The position numbers and the translations under genes were made by a program. The notes under the pieces were generated by a model, which was not told where the DNA came from, searched no databases, and saw only the letters and a program-made list of their open reading frames with translations. Of a stretch of DNA of 64,000 nucleotides, positions 48,380 through 56,677 are shown in pieces; the stretch's first letter is position 1, and every line of letters starts with the position of its first letter. This DNA is from JAIBJN01 sp963838795 (GTDB taxonomy: Bacteria; Actinomycetota; Thermoleophilia; Gaiellales; Gaiellaceae): NCBI GenBank assembly GCA_963838795.1, contig CAWISL010000018.1:1-64000 (forward strand), written 5' to 3'.

Positions 48380-48679
48380 GTGCGAGGGCGCTTCGTCGAC
48401 CTCGTCGAGCGACAGCTGGAGCTGTTTGAGGCCGAGCATGCGGATCTCCTCGACGACTGCCGGTCCGCGCTCGACGCCTACAACGCCGCCCCGACCGACG
48501 AGGCCGAAGAGCTCTACGGCGACTACGTCGACCAGGTCGACGCGGCGAGGGACGCGCTGCTCGGGTACCGGTACGCGTACGCGTCGACGCTCGACGCCGA
48601 GGCTGCCGACGAGTACGAGGAGGTCTTCAATCGCCTGGCGCGCAAACGGCTTCCGAGCCTGGGGCTCGAGCCCGGCTAG
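48380..48679 (+). CDS. Small helical hypothetical protein, 99 aa
   Basis: It starts at GTG with TAGTCT 7 nt upstream. The protein is acidic and almost wholly helical (FVDLVERQLELFEAEHADLL, DDCRSALDAYNAA, LYGDYVDQVDAARDALLGYR, DEYEEVFNRLARKRLP). No motif is recognised; a regulatory or partner protein is possible. Confidence 0.75.
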   Translation: MRGRFVDLVERQLELFEAEHADLLDDCRSALDAYNAAPTDEAEELYGDYVDQVDAARDALLGYRYAYASTLDAEAADEYEEVFNRLARKRLPSLGLEPG

Positions 48680-48691
48680 GGGGCACGCCAA

Positions 48692-50083
48692 CTACCTCAC
48701 GACCCGGAAGAAGCCCTGAGGCGCAAGGCCGGCGACGCGTCGGGTGAGCGGGTCGACGGAGCGGCCGACGTCTTCGCGGCTCTCCTTCCGCTTGACCGCG
48801 GCGCGGACGACGAAGCCGCCGAGATAGCGGACAGGCTCGGGCGGGAAGCGCCCGGTCACTCCGCGGTTCAGGCCGCAGCCCGACCACTCGTCCTCGCGGC
48901 CGAGCGCGCTCGAAGCCAGGATCTTCGCGGCCGTCAAGCTCGGCGCGACGCCATTCCCCGAGTAGCCGGCGCCGTAGACGATCGGCACGGCGCCGGGCAG
49001 GCGACCGAAGATCGGGGCGCCGTCCACGGTGCGGTCGATGGGACCGCCCCAGCAATGCGTGACCTCGACGCCGTCCGCGTACGGCACGAGGCGAACCAGA
49101 TCGCGTCGCAGCTGCTCCTCCGCCGAGTCGCCGTGCGAGAAGAACCCGTTGTCCACCCGGCCGCCGAACGCGTGCCGATGCCCTCCCTGGCCGAAGGCGA
49201 TCCGGCCGTCCCTCGTCGTGCGGTAGTAGTGCACCATCAGCCGGCAGTTCGAGATCGCCTCGCCGCCGGTCCAACCCGCCTCCTCCAGCCGTCGGGGCAT
49301 TGGGGCCGTGGCAACTATGTCGCTGGAGACTGCGACGATCGCGCGCCCGAGCTCGGGGACGGCCCCCAGCCACGCGCCGGTGGCCAGCACGATCGCCCCC
49401 GCCTCGACGGAGCCGGACGCGGCCCGGACGGTGCCCCGGTCACGATCGAGCTCGACCATCGGCGAGCGCTCGAAGATCCGGACTCCTCGCTCGACGGCGA
49501 CGCGTCGAAGCCCCCGGGCGAGCAGGGCCGGCTGGACGGTCGCCGCTCCCGCTTCGAAGGCGGCGCCCAGATGGACGGGCGAGCCCGTCCGCCGCCGCAC
49601 CTCCTCGGCGGACAGGATCACGAACGGGCGCTCTCCCGCCCGGGCGGCGGCCTCGACGGCGCCGTCCCAGGACCCGAGCTGCGCGGGGGACGTCGCCGTC
49701 CAGAGCCAGCCTCCACGGTGATAGTGCGCATCGATGCCCTCGCGCTCGCAGAAGGCCCCGAGCTCGTCGACCGCGTCCACCGAGGCGCGCACCAGCCGGA
49801 ATGCTTCTGCCTCGCCGACGCGCTTGATCAGGGTCTCGACCTTCGGCCACCAGGAGAGCGCGAAGCCGCCGTTTCGTCCGGAGGGGCCGCCGCCGCAGAT
49901 GTCGGCTTCGACGAGGGCAATCGACGCGCCGGGCTCGAGCTCGGCGATCCGCAGAGCCGTCCAGAGCCCCGTGTAGCCCCCGCCCACGATGCAGACGTCG
50001 GCCCGAACAGGCTCGACGAGCTGCGAGGACTCGACGCCGTCCTCGGCCGCGAGCGCTTCCTGGAGCCAGAGCGACCGGGGCAC
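48692..50083 (-). CDS. FAD-dependent oxidoreductase of the DAO family
   Basis: The 463 residues have the dinucleotide-binding motif VCIVGGGYTGLWTALRIAEL followed by ALVEADICGGGPSGRNGGF, typical of GlpD/PuuB/DAO-type amine or amino-acid oxidases. Further motifs are VVATGAW-type (AIVLATGAWLGA) and GAGYSGNGVAPSL near the C-terminus. Substrate is unknown; a gamma-glutamylputrescine-oxidase-like role is possible. The start is the ATG-equivalent at 50083. Confidence 0.9.
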   Translation of the reverse strand: MPRSLWLQEALAAEDGVESSQLVEPVRADVCIVGGGYTGLWTALRIAELEPGASIALVEADICGGGPSGRNGGFALSWWPKVETLIKRVGEAEAFRLVRASVDAVDELGAFCEREGIDAHYHRGGWLWTATSPAQLGSWDGAVEAAARAGERPFVILSAEEVRRRTGSPVHLGAAFEAGAATVQPALLARGLRRVAVERGVRIFERSPMVELDRDRGTVRAASGSVEAGAIVLATGAWLGAVPELGRAIVAVSSDIVATAPMPRRLEEAGWTGGEAISNCRLMVHYYRTTRDGRIAFGQGGHRHAFGGRVDNGFFSHGDSAEEQLRRDLVRLVPYADGVEVTHCWGGPIDRTVDGAPIFGRLPGAVPIVYGAGYSGNGVAPSLTAAKILASSALGREDEWSGCGLNRGVTGRFPPEPVRYLGGFVVRAAVKRKESREDVGRSVDPLTRRVAGLAPQGFFRVVR

Positions 50084-50110
50084 GCGCCCAGCCTAGTCAA
50101 CGCACCATGC

Positions 50111-53100
50111 TCAGCGGCCGCCGAAGTGGTGCGCGGCGGGCATGGCGCCCCGCACCTCCGCGTCGTCCGCGACCCGGCGTGCGAGCGGTGCGAGCGACGC
50201 AAGCTCCGACACGAGGACGTTGCGGTTGCGGTCGACCCGCTCGAAGCGGCCGCGAGCGAGGAGGAGCGGCTCCCCGCGCACGAGCGCGCGGTAGCGGTCG
50301 TAGACGGGGGGCGGGACGATCAGGTTCATCTGGCCGTGCTCGTCTTCGATCAGCATGAAGACGACGCCGCTCGCCGTCGCCGGCCGCTGCCGCGCGACGG
50401 CGAGGCCGGCGACTGTGACCCGAGCGCCGTGCGGCGCCTCCTCGAGCTCCGCGCTGGACAGCACCTCGCCGGGCAGGTGCGGCCGCAGCAGCTCGAGGGG
50501 GTGTAGCCCGACGGAGAGGCTCGTGAGCCGGTAGTCGGCGAGCATCCGCTCCCAGGGTGTCTGCTCGGCCAGCTCGGGGATCTCGGTCGTCGGCTCGAGC
50601 GGGAGCGCCAGCTGTCTCTCCGTCCCCCCGGCGCCGGCGCTCACTGAGCGCGGCGCGAGCCCTAGGCGCCAGAGGAGCTGTCGCCGGGGCCAGCCGAAGG
50701 AGTCGCAGGCGCCGCTGGCGACGAGGGCTTCGAGCCCCGGCCGGTCCAACGGGGCCCGCCGGGCGAGGGCGGCGACGCTTCCGAAGTCACCGCTCGCCTC
50801 GCGCTCCTCCACGAGCGCCACGGCCGGCGTCTCCCCCAGGCCCTTGACGTAGCCGAGCCCGACGCGCACGGCGCCCGCCTGGAGACGGCACTTCGCCGCG
50901 CTCCGGTTCACGTCTGGCGGCAGCACCTCCACGCCGCGCCGCTGGGCGTCCCGCACGAGGCTCGCCGGCGGGTAGAAGCCCATCGGCTGCGCGTTCAGCA
51001 GCGAGCAGAGGAACTCCTCCGGGTAGTGGTGGCGAAGCCAGGCCGACTGGTACGCCAGGAGGGCGAAGGCGGCGGCGTGGGACTTGGGGAATCCGAAGGA
51101 CGCGAAGCCCGCGAGCTTGGAGAAGACGAGCTCGGCCGTCTCGAGGTCGGCCCCGTTCGCGAGCGCACCGTCGAGGAAGCGCCGCCGGTAGGCCTCCATC
51201 GCGTCCTGACTCCGCTTGCGGCTCATCGCCCGGCGCAGCCCCTCGGCCTCCCCCACCGTGAAGCCGGCGAGCGCCATGGCCACGTCGAGCACCTGCTCCT
51301 GGAAGATGATCGCGCCGAGGGTCTCGCGCAGCGGCTCCGCGAGCGACGGGTGGTCGTAGGGAGGCTCGTAGCCGGGGTCCTCGCGCAGGCGCTGCCGGCG
51401 CTCGATGTAGGGGTGCACGGCCTTGCCCTGAATCGGGCCCGGGCGGACGAGCGCCACCTGGATCGTGAGGTCGTCGAGGTTCTCCGGGCGGGTGCGCAGA
51501 AGGCTCTGCATCTGCGCGCGGCTCTCGATCTGGAAAAGGCCTACCGTGTCCGCGTCCTGGATCTCCTTGTAGACGCCCGGGTCGTCGAGCGGGATGCGGG
51601 AGAGGTCGATCGGCTTTCCCTGCAGGAGCGCGATCTGCTCGACGCACTCCTCGACTGCGGAGAGCATGCCCAGCCCGAGCAGGTCGATCTTGAGGAAGCC
51701 GGCGTCCGCGCAGGAATCCTTGTCCCACTGGCAGTTCTGGCGCCCCTCCATCGCCGCCGGCTCCACCGGGACGAGTTCGACGAGCGGTCGCGATGAGATC
51801 ACCATGCCGCCCGGGTGCTGCGACAGGTGGCGGGGCAGCCCGGCGATCTCGCCGCAGAGCTCCCGAAAGGCCCGCCAGCGCGGCGAGGCGAGACGCGCGT
51901 CGGCCCCGGGCACGTGCTCCATCTCCTCCCCCACCTTGCGGGCGTTCCAGCCGTCCGAGACGCGTGCCAGCCGCTCCAGCTCGGCCTGCGGGAGCCCGAG
52001 CGCCTTGCCGACGTCGCGGATGGCGCCGCGCGCGCGGTAGGTGGCGAAGCTCGCCACGAGCGCTGAGTGCTCACGGCCGTAGCGCTCGGTGACGGCGACG
52101 ATCAGCTTCTCGCGGATGTCGCGCGGGAAGTCGAGGTCGATGTCGGGCACGGAGGAGAGCTCCCGATTCAGGAAGCGGCCGAGCGCGAGCCCGGCGTCCA
52201 CCGGATCGACGTGGGAAAGGCCGGTCAGGTAGCAGACGATCGAGCCGACCGAGCTCCCCCGACCGCGCCCCGGAGGCAGCAGGTGCCGCGGCGAGCTGGG
52301 GCCCCTGACCTCGGCAGCCACGTCGCGCGCGAGCTCCAGCACCTCCCAGTGGAGGAGGAAGAAGCCGGAGAGGCCGAGCTCGGCGATCAGCGCCAGCTCG
52401 TCTCGCAATCGGGCTTCCGCTCGATTGCGATGAGGGAGCGGGGAATGCCGATACCGATCCTCGAACGCTCGACTGCAGACTCGCGCCAGCTGGAGGTCCG
52501 CGGGGTCGTCGCGATCCGAAAAGTCCGGGTAGCGATAGCCGAGCTCGTGCGTGAGGTCGAAGGTGAGCCGCTCGGCCAGCTCGACGGTAGCGTGGACGGC
52601 ATCCCGATCGTCCGGGAAGCGGGCGGCGACCTCGTGCGGCGCGAGGAGGACGCTTTCCCGGTTCCCGCGCCGCTCGGCCTCGCAGCCTTCGAGGGAGGTG
52701 CGGTTCCTGATCGCGACGAGGACGTCCTGGAGGCGCGTCCGGCGCAGATGGTGCGCGTGGACGTCGCCGGTGGCGACGGTGCGCACGCCGAGGGTCTCTG
52801 CGAGCGCCCGGAGCGCGGCGTTCCGGCGCGCGTCGCCCCGCTCGTAGGGCCGCTGGAGCTCGACGAAGAAGCGGTCGCGGCCGAAGGCGGCGGCGAGACG
52901 TGCGGCCGCGTTCGGGTCGCGGACAGCGAGCCCGTGCCGCGCGCAGCCGGAAAGGCAGACGAGGCCCTCGCCCTCCTCGGCCAGCAAGGCTGGGTCGAGG
53001 CGCGGGTTCAGCCGCTCGTGAGCGTGCGCGGCGGTGAGGAGCCGGCAGAGGTTGGCGTACCCACGCGGCGTCTCGACGAGGAGCGTGACGTGGGAGCCGT

Positions 53101-53314
53101 CGGCGAGCGTCGCCTCGGCGCCGGTGATGGAGCGCAGGCCGAGCGCCTTCGCCGCGTAGGCGAACTCGAGCGAGCCGTAGACGCCGTCGTGGTCGGTGAG
53201 CGCGAGCGCGTCGTAGCCGAGCTCGGCCGCGCGAGTCGCGAGCTCCTCTGGCTGGGAGGCGCCGTCGAGGAACGAGTAGGCCGAGTGGCAGTGGAGCTCG
53301 ACGTACCCCGCCAC
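50111..53314 (-). CDS. dnaE2: Error-prone DNA polymerase III alpha (DnaE2)
   Basis: DnaE2 is the SOS translesion replicase that works with ImuB. The 1067 residues match DnaE2 in length. An N-terminal PHP domain (ELHCHSAYSFLDGASQPEEL, TDHDGVYGSLEF) is followed by the catalytic core PGRGRGSSVGSIVCYLTGLS, PDIDLDFPRDIREKLIVAV with Asp pair, FLKIDLLGLGMLSAVEECVE, and the C-terminal OB fold (VVFMLIEDEHGQMNLIV). It lacks the long C-terminal region of replicative DnaE1. The GTG start has no GAAC-N4-GTTC box nearby (see findings). Confidence 0.95.
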   Translation of the reverse strand: MAGYVELHCHSAYSFLDGASQPEELATRAAELGYDALALTDHDGVYGSLEFAYAAKALGLRSITGAEATLADGSHVTLLVETPRGYANLCRLLTAAHAHERLNPRLDPALLAEEGEGLVCLSGCARHGLAVRDPNAAARLAAAFGRDRFFVELQRPYERGDARRNAALRALAETLGVRTVATGDVHAHHLRRTRLQDVLVAIRNRTSLEGCEAERRGNRESVLLAPHEVAARFPDDRDAVHATVELAERLTFDLTHELGYRYPDFSDRDDPADLQLARVCSRAFEDRYRHSPLPHRNRAEARLRDELALIAELGLSGFFLLHWEVLELARDVAAEVRGPSSPRHLLPPGRGRGSSVGSIVCYLTGLSHVDPVDAGLALGRFLNRELSSVPDIDLDFPRDIREKLIVAVTERYGREHSALVASFATYRARGAIRDVGKALGLPQAELERLARVSDGWNARKVGEEMEHVPGADARLASPRWRAFRELCGEIAGLPRHLSQHPGGMVISSRPLVELVPVEPAAMEGRQNCQWDKDSCADAGFLKIDLLGLGMLSAVEECVEQIALLQGKPIDLSRIPLDDPGVYKEIQDADTVGLFQIESRAQMQSLLRTRPENLDDLTIQVALVRPGPIQGKAVHPYIERRQRLREDPGYEPPYDHPSLAEPLRETLGAIIFQEQVLDVAMALAGFTVGEAEGLRRAMSRKRSQDAMEAYRRRFLDGALANGADLETAELVFSKLAGFASFGFPKSHAAAFALLAYQSAWLRHHYPEEFLCSLLNAQPMGFYPPASLVRDAQRRGVEVLPPDVNRSAAKCRLQAGAVRVGLGYVKGLGETPAVALVEEREASGDFGSVAALARRAPLDRPGLEALVASGACDSFGWPRRQLLWRLGLAPRSVSAGAGGTERQLALPLEPTTEIPELAEQTPWERMLADYRLTSLSVGLHPLELLRPHLPGEVLSSAELEEAPHGARVTVAGLAVARQRPATASGVVFMLIEDEHGQMNLIVPPPVYDRYRALVRGEPLLLARGRFERVDRNRNVLVSELASLAPLARRVADDAEVRGAMPAAHHFGGR

Positions 53315-53446
53315 GCTCTCGTCACTCCCCCGTCACACTTCCGGCACGATGCGTCACAGACACGCGCACGCTCCCTCGTTACGCTGGAAAGCGGGTGGTG
53401 GGAGAGGGGTGCCCCTAGAGTTAACGAGCGAGTGGAGGCGACTTCG

Positions 53447-54301
53447 ATGGACGAGGCGATCGTCAACGGGCCTGGCGAGGGCGAGCTGCTGCGGGGGAGG
53501 AACCGCACTTTTCTGATCAAGGCGGACCGGCCCGAGCTCAGCCTCATCGAGTACGACGCCGGCTCGGACTACGCGGGCGCGAGCCCCCACTACCACGAGC
53601 GCCACACGGACGCCTTCTACGTCCTCGCGGGCGAGCTCGAGTTCACGCTGGGTCGGGAGACTGTCCGCGCACCGGCCGGGACGGCGGTCGTCGCGCCGCC
53701 CGGCATCGTCCATGCCTTTACGAACGCGAGTGGCGGCCGGGTTCGTTTCCTCAACGTCCACGCCCCCGACGCGGGCTTCGCCGCCTACATCCGCGCTGTC
53801 ACCCGCGGCGAGCGCGCCACCTTCGACACCGTCGACGTCGACGGGCCGCAGGAGCCGGGCGGCGGCACCGTCCTGGGCCCCGGGGAGGGCACGACCTTCA
53901 CGGTCGGAACGGCGACCTCGCTCTTCAAGGCGACCCGGGAAGCGACCGCGGGCTTCTTCTCGCTCGCCGAGGTCACGATCGAGCCGGGGACGAGCGGCCC
54001 TCCGCCCCACTCCCACCGAGAGCTGCTCGACTCGTTCTACGTCCTCGAGGGGACGCTCACCGTCCGGGTTGGCGACGAAGAGGTCGACGCGCCCCCGGGT
54101 ACGTACGCCTGCTTGCCTCCGGGCGTCGTGCACACGTTCGTCAACCGGAGCGCAGAGCCGGTGCGTTTCCTCAACCTGAACACACCGGGCGGCTGGGAGG
54201 ACTACATTCGCGACCTGGCCGCCGCGACGCCCGCGGACCGCCCGCCCGACCCCAGGGTCATGGGCGAAGTGCTGGCGCGCCACGACGTCCTCATCGTCTA
54301 G
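53447..54301 (+). CDS. Bicupin protein
   Basis: The protein is 284 residues from the ATG at 53447, with GGAGG eight bases upstream. It carries two cupin domains. The first is around PHYHERHTDAFYVLAGELEF and PAGTAVVAPPGIVHAFTNAS. The second is around PPPHSHRELLDSFYVLEGTL and PPGTYACLPPGVVHTFVNRS. Both retain the metal-binding HxH, Glu-like and His positions in part. Enzyme or binding role unknown. It lies opposite to its neighbours, between dnaE2 and the small mutasome gene. Its TAG stop is the first three bases of repeat copy C. Confidence 0.88.
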   Translation: MDEAIVNGPGEGELLRGRNRTFLIKADRPELSLIEYDAGSDYAGASPHYHERHTDAFYVLAGELEFTLGRETVRAPAGTAVVAPPGIVHAFTNASGGRVRFLNVHAPDAGFAAYIRAVTRGERATFDTVDVDGPQEPGGGTVLGPGEGTTFTVGTATSLFKATREATAGFFSLAEVTIEPGTSGPPPHSHRELLDSFYVLEGTLTVRVGDEEVDAPPGTYACLPPGVVHTFVNRSAEPVRFLNLNTPGGWEDYIRDLAAATPADRPPDPRVMGEVLARHDVLIV

Positions 54302-54465
54302 GAGGGCTTGACGAAACGCAGTCTGTGCCGCCGGGCCGTGCTGCTCGCCCCGAGGCGGCGTCCTCGGTCGCGTCCGTAGCCTCCGGCTACGAACGCTCCC
54401 TGCGTCCTTGCTTCGGAACGACCATCGCACCCCTGCGGCGAGCGACGTTCCGACAAGCCCTCCTA
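54299..54465. repeat. Interspersed repeat, copy C, with 12-bp inverted ends
   Basis: TAGGAGGGCTTG (54299-54310) and CAAGCCCTCCTA (54454-54465) are perfect inverted repeats. Inside, GGCGGCGTCCTCGGTCGCG and CGTAGCCTCCGGCTACGAAC match copies A and B. The TAG of the left end is the stop codon of the bicupin gene, and the TAG of the right end (minus strand) is the stop codon of the small gene at 54463. Confidence 0.88.
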
Positions 54466-54663
54466 GGCGCTCTGCCGAAACCACGCGCCGCTCGCCTCGT
54501 CCCGGAAGACCACGACGTTCCGCCCGCTCTCGAGCAGCGCCTCGAAGTAGCGCCGTTTCACCGGCTCCTCCGTCCACCAGCGATCGTCCACCCGCCACTC
54601 CTCTCGCAGCTCGGCCACCTGCACCCTGTCGATCGCTGCAGGCATCCCGTCCTCGCAGGCCAC
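54463..54663 (-). CDS. Small mutasome-associated hypothetical protein
   Basis: The protein is about 66 residues from the GTG at 54663 (or 60 from the ATG at 54645). It reads as a beta-rich fold: AAIDRVQVAELREEWRVDD, RWWTEEPVKRRYFEALLESG and RNVVVFRDEASGAWFRQSA. Proteins with a WRVDDRWW...RRYF...FRD pattern commonly sit next to imuB/dnaE2 in actinobacteria, from memory. The start may lie further upstream: the frame remains open into the imuB stop (54684). Role unknown. Confidence 0.65.
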   Translation of the reverse strand: MACEDGMPAAIDRVQVAELREEWRVDDRWWTEEPVKRRYFEALLESGRNVVVFRDEASGAWFRQSA

Positions 54664-54683
54664 GAGCGCCGGGCGCGGCTCGT

Positions 54684-55871
54684 TCAGTCGTCGCGCGGAA
54701 CGAGAATGGCCCTGGTCTCCGGAATGCGCGACCATGGCGCGACCTCCACGACGGTGCAGACCGCGTCTGCGCTTCCCACCGCCGCGCGCGCCTGCCGGAG
54801 CCCCACGCGCAGGCGCTCTCGCAGCCTGCTGCCGCGCGGTCGGACGAGCTCGGCCTGCGTTCCCACCGACTCCGTCAGCTCTCCCAGCTCGAGTCGCAAC
54901 TCCGCCGTCGGCGCCGGTAGCTCCGCCAGCTTGGACTGGAGCGCGAGCCGAAGGCGGTCGGGCTCCGCCGTCGGCTCGCGCAGCGTCAGCGAGCGCCGCC
55001 AGGAGCCTCCGCCGACGAGCTTCGCCGAGAGGGCGAGCTGACGCGGAGCCCGGCCGGCTCGCTCCGGGCGGGCGAGCAGGCGCTCGACGAGCGCCGCCAG
55101 TGCCCGCACAAGCGTGAGCTCGTTCGCGACCGGCTCCGGGAAGGTGAGCGTCTCGGCGATCTCGGCCGGTGGGCGGCGCGACTCGACGGAGACGCTCCCC
55201 TCGCCCCGGGCGAGCTGCCATGCCTCCGCGCCGTCCGCGCCGAGCCGGTCCGCGACCGCCGCCCCAGGCAGCCGCGCCAGCTCGCCGAGCCGCTTGACCC
55301 CAAGCTCCGAGAGCTCCTCCCGCCGCTCCGGCGAGAGCGGGAGGAGGTCGAGCGGGAGCGGCTCGAGGAAGAGGTGCGCCTCGCCGTCGTCGATGACGAG
55401 CGCCCGGCCGGCAGGCGCGACGGTCGCCGCCGCCAGAGCCGCGAAGCGCCGGGAGGCCGCCCCCACACGAGCCCCCCACTCCTCCCCGACCGCGTCGAGC
55501 GCGCGCCGAAGCGCCTGCTCGAGCCCCCCGGCCAGCCGCTCGACCCCCCGCGTCTCGAAATAGGCGCAGCCCGGCTCGGCCGTCTCGACCGCGAAGCCCG
55601 CCTCCTCGAGTCGCCGCAGCACGGCCTCCCAGGCCTCCTCCACCCCCGCTGGATCCTGCTCGACGAGCTCCAGCCGCGGGCACATGGAGAGCGCCTCGGA
55701 GAGCCGCATCCCCGGCCGCACCCCAGCCTCCTGGGCGGCACGAGTGCAGGATCCGATGAGCGGCCGCGTCCCCGGCACCGGCGCAAGCGCGACCGGCTTT
55801 CCCCGAAGCTCGGGTCGTCGAAGCAACGGAGCCCTGAGGGAGAAGCCCGGAATCGAGAGACAGGCGATCAT
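54684..55871 (-). CDS. imuB: ImuB-like Y-family polymerase homologue
   Basis: ImuB is a catalytically inactive Y-family protein that recruits DnaE2 to lesions. The protein is 395 residues from the ATG at 55871. It opens IACLSIPGFSLRAPLLRRPE, then LRGKPVALAPVPGTRPLI, as in ImuB. The catalytic acidic residues of active Y polymerases (DFD-type) are replaced by non-acidic ones. Further ImuB blocks are GVRPGMRLSEALSMCPRLEL, GLEQALRRALDAVGEEWGAR and ELSELGVKRLGELARLPGAA. Two LexA boxes lie directly upstream. ImuA is not seen. Confidence 0.93.
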   Translation of the reverse strand: MIACLSIPGFSLRAPLLRRPELRGKPVALAPVPGTRPLIGSCTRAAQEAGVRPGMRLSEALSMCPRLELVEQDPAGVEEAWEAVLRRLEEAGFAVETAEPGCAYFETRGVERLAGGLEQALRRALDAVGEEWGARVGAASRRFAALAAATVAPAGRALVIDDGEAHLFLEPLPLDLLPLSPERREELSELGVKRLGELARLPGAAVADRLGADGAEAWQLARGEGSVSVESRRPPAEIAETLTFPEPVANELTLVRALAALVERLLARPERAGRAPRQLALSAKLVGGGSWRRSLTLREPTAEPDRLRLALQSKLAELPAPTAELRLELGELTESVGTQAELVRPRGSRLRERLRVGLRQARAAVGSADAVCTVVEVAPWSRIPETRAILVPRDD

Positions 55872-55873
55872 GG

Positions 55874-55902
55874 GAACGTCTGTTCTACACGAACACACGT
55901 TC
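55874..55902 (-). promoter_or_regulatory. Two LexA boxes upstream of imuB
   Basis: GAACGTCTGTTC (55874-55885) and GAACACACGTTC (55891-55902) are both perfect GAAC-N4-GTTC dyads spaced 17 bp centre to centre. The first ends two bases before the imuB ATG (55871). LexA binding here would block promoter and initiation, so imuB is probably SOS-induced. Confidence 0.85.
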
Positions 55903-55961
55903 TCCTGTCAAGCTGTTCGCGTTTGTCTCGGAGACGTTGACCGTTCCTGCCCAAGTCAGGA

Positions 55962-56504
55962 CTACTGCTGCGCGGCCAGTCGTAGCGCGTCGAGCATGTC
56001 GCCGATCAGCGCGGCGAGCTCGCGGATGTTCGCCTCGTCGGCTTCGTCGAAGTCGCGCCCACCGCTCTTGTCGCTCAGCTGCAGCAGGCCGTAGAGGCGA
56101 CCATCCTCGCCGCAGACGCTCGTCGCCAGCCATCCCCGCATCGGCGGGTGATCGTCCGCGAGTAGGCCGAAGCCGCTGTAGAGCGGATGCGCCAGCACCT
56201 CGTCCTCGGTCAGGCGGACGACTTCGCCCGGTGGGATCGCCATCCCGTGCAGGCCGAAGCCCTTCGGGTCGACGCGGAAGTCGCGGAACGCGGCGTACTT
56301 CTCGCTCAGGCTGAAGTACTTGCGCGCCTGCGACGAGTCCTCGCCGACCCAGAGCTTGAGGGCCGCCTGCTCGGCGCCGGTCAGCGCGCGGGCAATCTGG
56401 CAAGTGCGGCGCAGGAGCGCGTCGAGCTGAGCGGCGACCTTCGATTCGAGCGAGGGGGCAGCGAGGATCGGCGTGATCTCGATTCCGACCTCCCCGGTCT
56501 GCAT
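55962..56504 (-). CDS. GAF-domain protein
   Basis: The 180 residues form one GAF-like domain (LDALLRRTCQIARALTGAEQ, AALKLWVGEDSSQARKYFSL, MRGWLATSVCGEDGRLYGLL, QLSDKSGGRDFDEADEANIR). GAF domains bind small ligands such as cyclic nucleotides or heme. No effector domain is attached. The gene precedes imuB in the same direction, separated by the LexA boxes. Confidence 0.85.
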   Translation of the reverse strand: MQTGEVGIEITPILAAPSLESKVAAQLDALLRRTCQIARALTGAEQAALKLWVGEDSSQARKYFSLSEKYAAFRDFRVDPKGFGLHGMAIPPGEVVRLTEDEVLAHPLYSGFGLLADDHPPMRGWLATSVCGEDGRLYGLLQLSDKSGGRDFDEADEANIRELAALIGDMLDALRLAAQQ

Positions 56505-56677
56505 TGCCCCAGCCTAGCGCGCGGGTTGAAGCGAAGCCTTACGCCGAGCTGAGACAATTGCACTCGGCTCTCGTTCGGCTGGTAGAGACTGGCCGCCGGG
56601 CTGGCATGCTGGCGGATTCGAAGGGCCGCTCGCTGCAGCGATCCTCGGCCCTCAACAAACCCGAGAAGGGAGACGAG

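Noticed and set aside
52067..53446. In-frame extension upstream of the bicupin gene
   Set aside because: It is antisense to dnaE2; the ATG at 53447 has a good ribosome site and starts the recognisable protein.
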